From Salibaculum griseiflavum (GTDB lineage: Bacteria > Pseudomonadota > Alphaproteobacteria > Rhodobacterales > Rhodobacteraceae): a DNA stretch of 59,927 bases. Numbering within the stretch: position 1 is the stretch's first letter; the number at the start of each line of letters is the position of its first letter. Under the pieces are notes generated by a model. The model saw only the letters and a list, made by a program, of their open reading frames with translations. It ran no database searches and was not told where the DNA came from. The stretch spans positions 1-59,927 of the forward strand of contig NZ_QETF01000022.1 in assembly GCF_003129565.1 (NCBI RefSeq), written 5' to 3'. The translations under genes and the position numbers were made by a program. Shown here piece after piece: positions 36,087 through 45,169 of this stretch.

Positions 36087-37658
36087 ATGAGACGATCGGT
36101 CTTCGAAGGGGCCACTGGATCCCGCACCATTGTCGTGGGCGCAGGTATCGCGGGGTTGGCCGCGGCAGCCCGCCTTTCCCATGCCGGCCAGGCCGTCCTG
36201 GTACTCGAGCGCCATTCTGCGCCGGGCGGGCGGATGCGCACGCTGCCCACGGCGGCGGGGCCCGTCGATGCCGGGCCGACCGTCTTGACCATGCGCCCTG
36301 TCTTCGAAGACCTGTTTCAAGACCTTGGCACCAGACTAAAGGACCACGTGACGCTGGTCCGGCAGCATTGCCTCGCCCGGCATTTCTGGCCCGATGGCAG
36401 CAGGCTGGATCTCTTCGACAGCGAAACCGAGAGCGCCCGGGCAATCCAGTCTTTCGCCGGTGCGAATGCCGCCCGGCAGTTCCGCGCCTTCTCGCGGAGG
36501 GCGCGGCGGCTTTTCGACGGCTTCGACGCACCCATGATGCAGGCGGCCGCACCCACCCTCCCCCACCTCGTCGGACACGTCGCCTGTCGGCCGCGCCTGA
36601 TGCGCGCCATGGCGCCGCTGTCGACCCTCGCTCAACTTCTGGGCCGCAGTTTCGATGACCCGCGCCTTGCACAGCTCTTCGGACGCTACGCCACCTATGT
36701 AGGCGGCGCCCCCGACCGGGTTCCGGCGCTGCTGGCCTTGATCTGGCACGCCGAGGCAAACGGCGTCTGGGCCGTCCGGGGCGGTATGCACGAACTGGCC
36801 CGGGCAGTGGAAGACCTGGCGCGCGACCGCGGGGCCACGTTCCAGTACAATGCGGACGTCGCCGAGGTCATCGTGAAGGACAACCGTGTCGCTGGCGTAC
36901 GGCTGGCCGATAGCACCCAGCTGCATGCCGACACCGTTGTCTTCAACGGCGACCCGCGCGCACTGGCCACCGGTCGGCTGGGGACAGCTGCGGGCCGGGT
37001 GGCCCCGCAAACGCGCCACGCGCGGCGCAGCCTCTCGGCCGAGGTCTGGGCCTTTGCCGCCACGCCGTCCGGACCCGATCTATCCTTTCACAACGTCTTT
37101 TTCCGCAATGAAGCCGAGGGCGAATTTGAGGCAATCGCCCATGGCCGGTCCGTGCCGGACCCAACGTTGTACGTCTGCGCCCAGGATCGCGCGACGGGCC
37201 CGCCACCACCCGGTCAGGAACGGTTCGAAATCATCGCCAATGCCGCCCCGCTAACGATCGCGCCCACGCCACAGGAGACCACCCAATGCCAGACCCGTAC
37301 ATTCCGGACCTTGGCCGGCTTCGGACTGACCTTCGATCCGGCCCCGGGGCGGCAGGCCCTGACCACACCAACGGGTTTCGACAGCCTGTTTCCAGCGACG
37401 GCCGGATCCCTTTACGGGCAGAGCCCGGAGGGACTGGCAGCGGCACTGACGCGTCCAACGGCGCGCACCTCGATCAAGGGGCTATACCTGGCGGGCGGCG
37501 GGACACACCCAGGTGCCGGGGTTCCGATGGCGACCCTCTCCGCCCGGCACGCGGCCGAGGCGATCTTGAGGGACCAAATTTCAACCTTGCCGTCCCGCCC
37601 AACGGCTATGCCTGGTGGTATGTCGACGCGATCAGCGAAGACGGCAAGCGATCCCTGA
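36087..37658 (+). CDS. crtD: Methoxyneurosporene (hydroxyneurosporene) desaturase
   Basis: FAD enzyme that introduces the C3-C4 double bond in the acyclic carotenoid pathway. The N-terminus has the dinucleotide motif VVGAGIAGLAAAARLSHAG (24-residue region from about 16) and VLVLERHSAPGGRMRTL. Near the C-terminus the family signature GLYLAGGGTHPGAGVPMATL is present. After AEAILRDQ, where CrtD proteins normally end, the frame runs about 26 codons into crtC coding sequence before TGA at 37658. This tail has no CrtD similarity I can see and overlaps crtC. It is homologous in fold to CrtI. Confidence 0.92.
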   Translation: MRRSVFEGATGSRTIVVGAGIAGLAAAARLSHAGQAVLVLERHSAPGGRMRTLPTAAGPVDAGPTVLTMRPVFEDLFQDLGTRLKDHVTLVRQHCLARHFWPDGSRLDLFDSETESARAIQSFAGANAARQFRAFSRRARRLFDGFDAPMMQAAAPTLPHLVGHVACRPRLMRAMAPLSTLAQLLGRSFDDPRLAQLFGRYATYVGGAPDRVPALLALIWHAEANGVWAVRGGMHELARAVEDLARDRGATFQYNADVAEVIVKDNRVAGVRLADSTQLHADTVVFNGDPRALATGRLGTAAGRVAPQTRHARRSLSAEVWAFAATPSGPDLSFHNVFFRNEAEGEFEAIAHGRSVPDPTLYVCAQDRATGPPPPGQERFEIIANAAPLTIAPTPQETTQCQTRTFRTLAGFGLTFDPAPGRQALTTPTGFDSLFPATAGSLYGQSPEGLAAALTRPTARTSIKGLYLAGGGTHPGAGVPMATLSARHAAEAILRDQISTLPSRPTAMPGGMSTRSAKTASDP

Positions 37659-38503
37659 GCGTCATCGCCTTCATCGGGTCCGTGTTTTCCCCCTGGTATG
37701 CCTGGTCCGGCCGCCGGGCACCCGAAAACCATGTCTGCATCAACGTGGCAACCTACGGCCCCGGCGGGCGGTTCACCATGACCGACCGGGGCAGCGACGC
37801 CTTGCGCCAGTCGCGCGACCGGTTCACGGTCGGCCCCTCGTCACTGCACTGGACGGGGTCGGAATTGGTGATTGAGGTCAACGAGATCGGCGCGCCACCC
37901 TTGGTGTCGCGCGTGCGCGGCACGATCCGGCTGCGCCCCGTCGCTCTGACCTCGGTCGAGATGCCGCTGACAGCCGACGGAACCCACATCTGGCGCCCCT
38001 TCGCACCCACCTGCGACATGCGTGTCGACCTCGAAGCACCGGGCTGGCAATGGGACGGGCACGGCTATTTCGACGCGAATTTCGGCACCCGCGCATTGGA
38101 ACAGGACTTCAGCTACTGGACATGGGGCCGGTTTCCGACCGCGTCAGGCAGCACCTGCTTCTATGACGCCAAACGTCTCGATGGCTCGGAGTTGGGTGTC
38201 GGTGTGCGGTTCAATCGCGACGGCCATGCCGAAACGATAACCCCGCCGCCCAAGAGCCCCCTGCCCCGCAGCCTATGGGCGTTGCGTCGCGAAAGCCGGT
38301 CCGATCCGGGCTACAAACCACGACAGACCCAGGCGATGCTGGATGCCCCGTTCTACACGCGCGCGGCGGTGAAGACCCGGATCGAAGGCGAGGATACCGT
38401 GGGCGTTCACGAGGCATTGGACCTGCGACGCTTCCGCTCTCCGCTCATCAAGCCAATGCTTGCGATGCGCGTTCCCCGGCGGGCGCGCTGGACCTTCGAC
38501 TAG
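37577..38503 (+). CDS. crtC: Acyclic carotenoid 1,2-hydratase, start unresolved
   Basis: Hydrates neurosporene or spheroidene precursors at C1,2. The protein is clear from VPPNGYAWWYVDAIS through IAFIGSVFSPWYAWSG and NVATYGPGGRFTMTDRG to the end at 38503. The listed start (NFNLAVPP, 37577) marks where conserved sequence begins, not a start codon. From 37289 to 37681 this frame has no ATG, GTG or TTG; the only upstream ATG is 37286, deep in crtD, and the first downstream one is GTG 37682, which would remove conserved residues. Either a rare start codon, a frame change near the crtD end, or a sequence error is implied. Confidence 0.85.
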   Translation, partial: NFNLAVPPNGYAWWYVDAISEDGKRSLSVIAFIGSVFSPWYAWSGRRAPENHVCINVATYGPGGRFTMTDRGSDALRQSRDRFTVGPSSLHWTGSELVIEVNEIGAPPLVSRVRGTIRLRPVALTSVEMPLTADGTHIWRPFAPTCDMRVDLEAPGWQWDGHGYFDANFGTRALEQDFSYWTWGRFPTASGSTCFYDAKRLDGSELGVGVRFNRDGHAETITPPPKSPLPRSLWALRRESRSDPGYKPRQTQAMLDAPFYTRAAVKTRIEGEDTVGVHEALDLRRFRSPLIKPMLAMRVPRRARWTFD

Positions 38504-38561
38504 AGCTGCCCACACGGGGCCGGGCCGTGGTCGTCGCCTTGCGGACGCATGTTTTCAGAGG

Positions 38562-39032
38562 TCAGCGCCCGATGGGCGCCTCTTCGGGGTTCAGGCGCAG
38601 GACCGAGAAGTTCAGCGCACCTGCCACGCTGACCCACGCCAGATACGGCAGGAACAGCAGGCCGGACAGGGAATCCACCATCCAGAGCGCCACCATGGTT
38701 GCGGCCACCGATAGCCACAGCATCGACAGCACGATCAGCCCGAGACGCATGTTCCGCAGCCCGAAGAAAACCGGCGTCCAGAGCCCGTTGAGCGCGATCT
38801 GCAGGGACCACAGGGCCATGGCCAACCCGTTGTCAGGGCTGGTCGCTGCGCGGGCACCGGCCGTTGCCATGCACAGGTAGAGCGTGGTCCACGCGACCGG
38901 GAAGAGCCAGTTGGGCGGTGTCCAGCGCGGCTTGTTCAGGCGGGCATACCAGTCGCCGGGCGGGAACAAGCCGCCGGTACTGCCGGCGGCGAAGCACGCC
39001 GCCAGAAAGATGAAGAAATAGAGCCAGATCAT
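38562..39032 (-). CDS. tspO: TspO/MBR tryptophan-rich sensory protein
   Basis: Outer-membrane tryptophan-rich protein (formerly CrtK) that in R. sphaeroides represses photosynthesis genes in response to oxygen, probably by exporting tetrapyrrole intermediates. The 156-residue product has five hydrophobic helices and the family motifs KPRWTPPNWLFPVAW (near residue 34-48) and LNGLWTPVFF. It overlaps the crtB stop by four bases and ends the crtI-crtB-tspO unit, converging on crtC across a 58-base gap without an obvious terminator. Confidence 0.95.
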   Translation of the reverse strand: MIWLYFFIFLAACFAAGSTGGLFPPGDWYARLNKPRWTPPNWLFPVAWTTLYLCMATAGARAATSPDNGLAMALWSLQIALNGLWTPVFFGLRNMRLGLIVLSMLWLSVAATMVALWMVDSLSGLLFLPYLAWVSVAGALNFSVLRLNPEEAPIGR

Positions 39033-40078
39033 GCGGGTGTCCTATCCCGCCGTCCATCGGGCCGCAACGCATCGCGGCGCGCGGCATCCTGAGCCTTGAG
39101 ACCGGCCAGCGTTTCGTAGAGCGTTTCGCTCCAATCGGTACGCGGCGCGCGCTCCTCCGCCGCCGCCTCGACAAGGAAGGTCGTCTCCGGCAGGGGGCGG
39201 GCGTAGATAACCGGCGATGTGGGGGTAACAACGCTGGCCGCACTGCGCAGGCCCGACAGGCACAACCAGCCGAGTTTTCGCGCGGCGCCGGTGCGGGCGC
39301 GCGCCGAAATCGAGTCGCAGCCCATGCGCCGCAGGCGCCCGCCGATACCGGCATAGATGAAACGCGCCGCGTAGATGCCCGGCCGGCAGGAGAGCGGCAA
39401 GGCCGCGATCCCGGCCTCGGCGCGAAGGTAGAGCGCATCGGCCTCGCGCAGCAACCGCTGGACCAGGTCCGCCACGACCGGCGAGGGCCGTGGCGATTCG
39501 AGAAAGGCCTCGGGGGCGAACCCGGCCTCCTCCATCCAGTCGGTCGGCAGGTAGAGCCGCCTTTCCCGCGCATCCTCGCCCACGTCCCGGGCGATATTCG
39601 TCAGTTGCATCGCGACGCCCAGGTCACAGGCCCGCGCAAGCGCATTCGGATCACGGACCCGCATCAGGACACACATCATCGCCCCGACCGCCGATGCGAC
39701 GCGCGCAGAATAGGCCCGCAATTCGGACAGGGTGGCATAGCGCTGTTCCATCGCGTCCCAGGCCAGCCCTTCCAGCAGCGCTTCCGGCAAGGCGCGCGGC
39801 ATGTCATAGGTCTCGATGATGGCAGCAAACGCGCGGTCAGCGGGCGCGTTGCGTGGCCGGCCCGCATAGGCAAGGTCCAGGCGGTCGTGCAGGCGCAGGA
39901 CGGCACCGGCCTTTTCGGGCTGCAGGTCCACGGCATCATCGGCCAACCGGCAGAAGGCATAAAGGGCCAGCGCCGGGTCGCGGACATGGCCCGGCAGAAG
40001 ACGCGAGGCAGCATGAAAGGACAGCGATCCGTGGCGGATCGCCGCTTCGCAATGGGCAAAGTCCGCCGGGGCGATCAT
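39029..40078 (-). CDS. crtB: Phytoene synthase
   Basis: Condenses two GGPP to 15-cis-phytoene, the first committed carotenoid step. The 349-residue squalene/phytoene synthase-family protein has the first aspartate-rich motif DDAVD in FCRLADDAVDL (near residue 47) and the second one in QLTNIARDVGEDARERRLYL near residue 160. The start overlaps the crtI stop as ATGA. The C-terminal 30 residues are basic and variable. Confidence 0.96.
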   Translation of the reverse strand: MIAPADFAHCEAAIRHGSLSFHAASRLLPGHVRDPALALYAFCRLADDAVDLQPEKAGAVLRLHDRLDLAYAGRPRNAPADRAFAAIIETYDMPRALPEALLEGLAWDAMEQRYATLSELRAYSARVASAVGAMMCVLMRVRDPNALARACDLGVAMQLTNIARDVGEDARERRLYLPTDWMEEAGFAPEAFLESPRPSPVVADLVQRLLREADALYLRAEAGIAALPLSCRPGIYAARFIYAGIGGRLRRMGCDSISARARTGAARKLGWLCLSGLRSAASVVTPTSPVIYARPLPETTFLVEAAAEERAPRTDWSETLYETLAGLKAQDAARRDALRPDGRRDRTPA

Positions 40079-41640
40079 GACAGGGCAACCGTTTCGGGGT
40101 CGGGGACGAGGCTGTCCAGGACCTCAGCGCTGGAGATCACGCCCGGCAACCCAGCGCCCGGGTGCGTGCCCGCCCCGACAAGGTAGAGTCCTTCGGCCTC
40201 TTCGCTGACATTGTGCGGTCGGAACCACGCGCTTTGCAGGATGCGTGGTTCGATCGAAAACCCGGCCCCGTGGGGGGAAAGGTAGCGGTCACGAAACGTG
40301 TCCGGCGTGAAGATGCGCGATGCGGTCAGCCGATCACCGAGCCCGGGCAGAAGCTGGTCCTCGAGAACCGCTTGAACATTTTGCCGATAGCTTTCGGCCC
40401 TTGCGGTCCAGTCCACGGGATCGGCATGGCCAAGATGCGGCGCCGGGCTGAGTGCATAGAAGGTGTCTCCACCCTCGGGGGCAACGCCGGGGTCGGTGAC
40501 GCTGGGGCGGTGAACATAGAGACTCATGTCCTCGGCCAGGTGCCCCCTGACGAAGATATCGCGCAACAACCCCTTGTATCGCGGCCCGTTCAGGATCGTG
40601 TGATGACCAACCTCGGGCCACATGCCACGGGTGCCCGCCGTGCCGAAATACCACACGAAAAGCCCCATGGACCAACGCGCGCGTCTCAGCGCAGCCGTTG
40701 TCCAACGCCGCTTGCGGTGGTTGCGCAGAAGCCGGTCATAGGTATGGCCCGCATCGGCGTTCGACACCACGACCGGCGCGGTCAGAACCTCACCGGTCGT
40801 CAGCCGGACGCCGCGGGCCCGGTCGGTCTTGCGACCGTCTTCCAGCAGGATCTCATCGACCTCGGCGCCCTGGATCACCTGACCGCCCTGGCCCTCGATC
40901 ACCTTAACCATGGCATCCGCAATCGCGGCGACACCGCCGATGGCGTAGTGCACCCCGAATTCCTTTTCGAGGTGGCTGACCAGCGCGTACATCGAAGTCA
41001 CGTTGAACGGATCACCCCCGATGAACAGAGGGTGGAACGACAACGCCATGCGCAGGCGCGGATCCTTGACCCGACGCGCGACATGCGCGTGGATCGAGCG
41101 GTCTGCGCGCAACCGGGCGAACTTCGGAAGGACTTTCACCAAGTCGACGAAACGGTGCATGCTGCGCCGCCCCAGATCCTCGAACCCGAACCAATAGCGC
41201 GTCTCGCTATCCTTGAGGAACTTGTCGTATCCCGCCACATCCGCAGGGGACAGGCGAGCCACTTCGGCACGCATGGCAGCACTGTCCTGACGCACCGTGA
41301 ACCGGCTGCCATCGGGCCACCTGATTTCGTAGAATGGATCGAGCGCACGCAGGTCGACATCGGCGTCGAAATCCCTGTCACAGGCTCCCCAAAGATCACG
41401 GAAGAGCTGCGGCACGGTTACGATCGTCGGGCCAAGGTCGAAGCGGTGCCCCTCTTCCCAGATGGCCGATCCGCGCCCGCCGGGACTGTCAAGCCGATCC
41501 AGCACGGTCACCCTGTAGCCTCGGGCGCCAAGTCGCATCGCCGAGGCGAGACCACCCAGACCGGCACCGATGACGATCGCGCGGGCAGTCACGGCGGCGC
41601 CGGCGGAGGGGGTTAGCCCCGGATCGAAACGTGTCAACAT
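40075..41640 (-). CDS. crtI: Phytoene desaturase (neurosporene-forming)
   Basis: FAD enzyme that desaturates phytoene to neurosporene in this pathway type. The product (521 residues from ATG 41640) has the FAD motif VIGAGLGGLASAMRLGARGY, the PGGRGSAIWEEGHRFDLGPT region, and the C-terminal signature GLYLVGAGTHPGAGLPGVIS. The frame also opens at GTG 41655, which falls in the promoter and is not favoured. A possible minus-strand promoter, TTGTAA-17 bases-TACCAT, ends at 41647, so the mRNA may begin at or very near the ATG. Confidence 0.95.
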   Translation of the reverse strand: MLTRFDPGLTPSAGAAVTARAIVIGAGLGGLASAMRLGARGYRVTVLDRLDSPGGRGSAIWEEGHRFDLGPTIVTVPQLFRDLWGACDRDFDADVDLRALDPFYEIRWPDGSRFTVRQDSAAMRAEVARLSPADVAGYDKFLKDSETRYWFGFEDLGRRSMHRFVDLVKVLPKFARLRADRSIHAHVARRVKDPRLRMALSFHPLFIGGDPFNVTSMYALVSHLEKEFGVHYAIGGVAAIADAMVKVIEGQGGQVIQGAEVDEILLEDGRKTDRARGVRLTTGEVLTAPVVVSNADAGHTYDRLLRNHRKRRWTTAALRRARWSMGLFVWYFGTAGTRGMWPEVGHHTILNGPRYKGLLRDIFVRGHLAEDMSLYVHRPSVTDPGVAPEGGDTFYALSPAPHLGHADPVDWTARAESYRQNVQAVLEDQLLPGLGDRLTASRIFTPDTFRDRYLSPHGAGFSIEPRILQSAWFRPHNVSEEAEGLYLVGAGTHPGAGLPGVISSAEVLDSLVPDPETVALS

Positions 41641-41656
41641 CAGACAATGGTACACG

Positions 41657-41674
41657 TGTCCTGTTTAACTTACA
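41657..41674. promoter_or_regulatory. PpsR operator between crtI and crtA
   Basis: TGTCCTGTTTAACTTACA is an exact TGT-N12-ACA site in the divergent crtI/crtA region. A weaker copy, TGTCAGACTTGTTTAACG (41711-41728), differs in the last base. On the plus strand TACAAT (41671-41676) could be the crtA -10 box. Confidence 0.7.
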
Positions 41675-41748
41675 ATTATCGAATACACCCTTTCGAAAGT
41701 GCAGGCCGCGTGTCAGACTTGTTTAACGGTCGGTCAAGGAGCATCGTC

Positions 41749-42456
41749 ATCCAAATCGCGAGCATCAGCTTTTTCCGCTTTCCGCCCGGGCTGTCCCGTG
41801 TCTGGGCATTGGGCATGATGGGCGCGGCGCGCCTGTCGCTGCCGAAGGTGCCCGGCATCGGTTTCTGGAAGCTTTGCGGTTCGGGTACCGAGGAAGGTTT
41901 CACCCCGGTTCCCAATACCGCCGTCTATGCCATACTCGCCACCTGGCCAGATGCCGAAACAGCGCGGCACCAGACCCGCGCAGCGCCGATCTTTCGGCGC
42001 TACCAAAACCGTTCGACCGAATCCTGGACGGTCTTTCTTGCCCCGGTCTCTGCGCGTGGCGCCTGGTCGGGGACGGTGCCGTTCGACGCGAGCGGGGAGA
42101 TGCCCGACGGCCCCCTGGCGGCCTTGACCCGCGCCACTGTCCGCCCGCTCAAGGCCCTGCGTTTCTGGCAGCGTGTACCAGATATCAGCGCTGTCATAGG
42201 CGACGACCCCAACGTGGCCTTCAAGATCGGCATCGGCGAAGTCCCTTTGCTGCACCAGGTCACCTTCTCGATCTGGCCGGACCGTGCGAGCATGGCGGCC
42301 TTCGCCAGAACCGACGGCCCCCATGCCCGCGCCATCGACGCCGTGCGCGACGGTGACTGGTTCCGAGAGGAACTTTATGCACGGTTCCGTATTCTCGGCG
42401 ACCACGGCACATGGAACGGCCAAAGCCCCCTTGCCAAACTGGACACACGACCATGA
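41749..42456 (+). CDS. crtA: Spheroidene monooxygenase, possible AUC start
   Basis: Oxidises spheroidene to spheroidenone under air. The conserved protein begins IQIASISFFRFPPG and continues with GFTPVPNTAVYAILATWP and HQVTFSIWPD. As I recall it, R. sphaeroides CrtA starts MQTVTLSFFRF, so the aligned first codon here is ATC at 41749. A perfect AAGGAG (41736-41741) lies seven bases before it, and no ATG, GTG or TTG is at that distance in frame. Other options are TTG 41719, GTG 41710 and ATG 41647, all with poor ribosome binding sites. From ATC the product has 235 residues. It overlaps bchI as ATGA. Confidence 0.85.
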   Translation: MQIASISFFRFPPGLSRVWALGMMGAARLSLPKVPGIGFWKLCGSGTEEGFTPVPNTAVYAILATWPDAETARHQTRAAPIFRRYQNRSTESWTVFLAPVSARGAWSGTVPFDASGEMPDGPLAALTRATVRPLKALRFWQRVPDISAVIGDDPNVAFKIGIGEVPLLHQVTFSIWPDRASMAAFARTDGPHARAIDAVRDGDWFREELYARFRILGDHGTWNGQSPLAKLDTRP

Positions 42457-43457
42457 CAACCCCCTTTCCATTTTCCGCTATCGTGGGCCAGGACCAGATG
42501 AAGCTGGCCATGGTGCTGACGGCCATCGACCCCGGGATCGGCGGCGTCCTGGTCTTTGGCGACCGCGGCACGGGCAAGTCCACCGCGGTGCGCGCCCTGG
42601 CAAGCCTTCTGCCTCCGATGACGGTGGTGCGCGGCTGCCCGGTGAACTCTGAACGACCCGAGGATTGCCCAGACTGGGCCAATGTCGCCGACACCACCCC
42701 CGAGCAGCGCCCCACCCCCGTGGTGGATCTGCCGTTGGGCGTGACCGAGGACCGCGTCACCGGCGCGCTGGACATCGAGCGCGCACTTACACAGGGCGAA
42801 AAGGCTTTCGAACCGGGTCTGCTGGCCCGCGCCAACCGCGGCTATCTCTACATCGACGAAGTCAACCTGCTGGAGGATCACATCGTCGACCTGCTGCTCG
42901 ACGTGGCGCAATCAGGCGTGAATGCCGTCGAGCGCGAAGGGCTGTCGATCCGCCACGCCGCGCGGTTCGTTCTGGTGGGTTCGGGCAACCCCGAAGAGGG
43001 AGAGTTGCGCCCGCAACTGCTGGATCGTTTCGGCCTCTCTGTCGAGGTGACCACCCCGGGGGCGATCGACGACCGGATCGAAGTGATCCGTCGGCGCAGC
43101 GCCTTTGAGACCGAAACCAGAGCGTTTCTGGATCATTGGCAGGCCGAAGATGCAAAGCTGCGCGACAGGATCGTGGCCGCCCGAACCGCGCTGCGCGACG
43201 TGGCTACCACCGAAGACATCCTGCGCGATTGCGCCGAACTTTCCATCGCGCTCGGTACGGATGGCCTGCGCGGCGAGTTGACCCTGCTGCGCGCCGCCCG
43301 GGCCCTGGCCGCCCATGACAATGCCGCCGCCATCACGCGCGACCAACTCCGCGCGATTGCGCCACTTGCCCTTGGGCATCGTCTGCGTCGCGATCCGCTG
43401 GACGAAGCCGGGTCAACGGCCCGCGTGACCCGTGCGGTGGCGGACGTTCTGGGATGA
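42453..43457 (+). CDS. bchI: Magnesium chelatase AAA+ ATPase subunit I
   Basis: Hexameric AAA+ motor that drives Mg insertion together with BchD and BchH. The 334-residue protein has Walker A GDRGTGKST (near residues 43-51), Walker B YLYIDEVNLLEDH, and the sensor region VLVGSGNPEEGELRPQLLDR. The ATG overlaps the crtA stop; the in-frame ATG at 42411 is inside crtA. It is followed by bchD with a four-base overlap. Confidence 0.97.
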   Translation: MTTPFPFSAIVGQDQMKLAMVLTAIDPGIGGVLVFGDRGTGKSTAVRALASLLPPMTVVRGCPVNSERPEDCPDWANVADTTPEQRPTPVVDLPLGVTEDRVTGALDIERALTQGEKAFEPGLLARANRGYLYIDEVNLLEDHIVDLLLDVAQSGVNAVEREGLSIRHAARFVLVGSGNPEEGELRPQLLDRFGLSVEVTTPGAIDDRIEVIRRRSAFETETRAFLDHWQAEDAKLRDRIVAARTALRDVATTEDILRDCAELSIALGTDGLRGELTLLRAARALAAHDNAAAITRDQLRAIAPLALGHRLRRDPLDEAGSTARVTRAVADVLG

Positions 43458-45166
43458 GTGCCGGCGCGCCTCTGGCCTGGACGCGCGCCATGCGGGCCAT
43501 GGCGGCCCTGTCTATCGATCCGGTCGGGTTGGGCGGCCTCACATTGCGGGCCCGGGCCGGACCGGTACGCCAGACCGCCGAGGCCGCACTGGCCCGACTG
43601 CCCGGACCGCAACGCCGCATCCATCCGGACCTGAGTGACACGCAGCTCTTCGGCGGGATCAACATCGCCGCTTCGCTGGCAGAGGGGCGCATGGTGCGGG
43701 ACGCCGGCCTTGTCGACACGCCGGCCTTGGTGATCCTGCCGATGGCCGAACGCTGTCCACCCCGGCTTGCCGCGCGGTTGGGACAGGTTCTGGACGCGCA
43801 GGACGGTCATGCACTGGTACTGTTGGACGAGGGTGCTGAACCCGAGGAGGCCGCGGCGCCGGGCCTTCTGGACCGGCTTGCCTTCCACGTCGACCTGTCC
43901 GATCTGCACTGGGCGGACGTGGCAGCGACCGTGCCGCCCCCCGGTGAGATCGATTTGGCCCGGACCCGCCTGACCACCCTTCACCGCCCCGATGCGGCCC
44001 TTGAGGCATTGACTGCGCTGGCCGTGCAATTCGGCATCGACAGCCTGCGCGCGCCCAGCCTCGCACTCGCGGCTGCCCTGGCCCTCACCGCGCTGGACGG
44101 AGCAGAGTCCGTGACCGGCGCCCATGTGACCGAGGCCGCCGAACTGGTCTATCCAGCCCGCGCGACGCGGCACCCTGAATCTCCCCCTGTCGAGCCCGAA
44201 CACGAGGTTGACGTCGACGAAAACGCGACTGGTGCCAACGACCCTGAAGGCACCGATGCCCAAGACGACACGGACACGGCCCCGAACCCGGAACAGTCCC
44301 CGCCCGACGACATGCTGATAGAGGCCGTCGCCGCGCTGCTGCCCGACGGCCTGCTGGACCGTGTCGCCGCAAGAACCCGGGCGCGCGCGGCACGGTCCGG
44401 CGGTGGATCCGGGGCGCGGCGGCACGGCAATCGCATCGGACGCCCACTGCCCGCGCGGCCGGGTCATCCCGATGGGCGCGCGCGCATCGACGTTGTCGCA
44501 ACGCTGCGCGCGGCCGCGCCTTGGCAGGCCCTGCGGCCCAGACGCGAAACGGAACGGATCGTCATCCACCCCTCGGACATCCGCCTGAGTCGCTACGAGG
44601 ACCGCTCGGACCGGTTGATCATTTTTGCCGTCGACGCCTCGGGGTCGGCGGCCATGGCGCGCCTGGCCGAGGCGAAGGGCGCGGTCGAGCTCCTGCTTGG
44701 GCAGGCCTATGCTCGGCGCGATCACGTCGCCGTCGTGGCGTTTCGGGGCACCGGTGCCGATACCTTGTTGCCTCCGACCCGCTCGCTGGTTCAGGCCAAA
44801 CGCCGTTTGCAGGCGCTGCCTGGTGGCGGCGGCACACCGCTGGCCGCCGGACTGGATGCCGCCGCACAACTGGCCGCGCAGGCCCGCGCCCACGGCTTGA
44901 CCCCCGCCATCGCCCTGCTGACGGATGGACGCGCCAATATCGCGCTGGATGGCACGGTCGGCCGGGCGCAAGCCCATGGTGACGGACTGGGTCGTGCGCA
45001 GTATCTTCGGACACTGGTGGCACAGGGTTGTGTCATCGACACCTCTCAGCGCCCGGGGACGGAAACGATTGCCTTGGCAGAGGCCTTGGGCGTCGCGTGC
45101 ATCACCCTGCCCCGGGCCGACGCCCATGGAATTTCCAGCGGTGTCACGGCCGCCCTGGACGCATAA
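43454..45166 (+). CDS. bchD: Magnesium chelatase subunit D
   Basis: Platform subunit of Mg-chelatase. The 570-residue protein has a degenerate AAA+ N-terminal half without a Walker A, an acidic proline-rich linker (about residues 236-285, with VDVDENATGANDPEGTDAQD), and a C-terminal integrin-I (vWA) domain with the MIDAS motif DASGSAAMARLAEAKGA near residue 395 and later LTDGRANIALDGT. Domain order and length agree with known BchD. It is followed by bchO three bases later. Confidence 0.96.
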   Translation: MSAGAPLAWTRAMRAMAALSIDPVGLGGLTLRARAGPVRQTAEAALARLPGPQRRIHPDLSDTQLFGGINIAASLAEGRMVRDAGLVDTPALVILPMAERCPPRLAARLGQVLDAQDGHALVLLDEGAEPEEAAAPGLLDRLAFHVDLSDLHWADVAATVPPPGEIDLARTRLTTLHRPDAALEALTALAVQFGIDSLRAPSLALAAALALTALDGAESVTGAHVTEAAELVYPARATRHPESPPVEPEHEVDVDENATGANDPEGTDAQDDTDTAPNPEQSPPDDMLIEAVAALLPDGLLDRVAARTRARAARSGGGSGARRHGNRIGRPLPARPGHPDGRARIDVVATLRAAAPWQALRPRRETERIVIHPSDIRLSRYEDRSDRLIIFAVDASGSAAMARLAEAKGAVELLLGQAYARRDHVAVVAFRGTGADTLLPPTRSLVQAKRRLQALPGGGGTPLAAGLDAAAQLAAQARAHGLTPAIALLTDGRANIALDGTVGRAQAHGDGLGRAQYLRTLVAQGCVIDTSQRPGTETIALAEALGVACITLPRADAHGISSGVTAALDA

Positions 45167-45169
45167 GAG

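Noticed and set aside
37286-37576. ATG 37286 as the start of crtC
   Set aside because: It would add about 97 residues read in an alternative frame of crtD with no CrtC likeness.
37560-37660. Programmed -1 frameshift from crtD into crtC
   Set aside because: No X XXY YYZ slippery heptamer in the crtD frame and no clear downstream stem; kept only as an open possibility.
41711-41728. Second PpsR site upstream of crtA
   Set aside because: TGTCAGACTTGTTTAACG ends in ACG, so it fails the ACA half; mentioned as a weak copy only.
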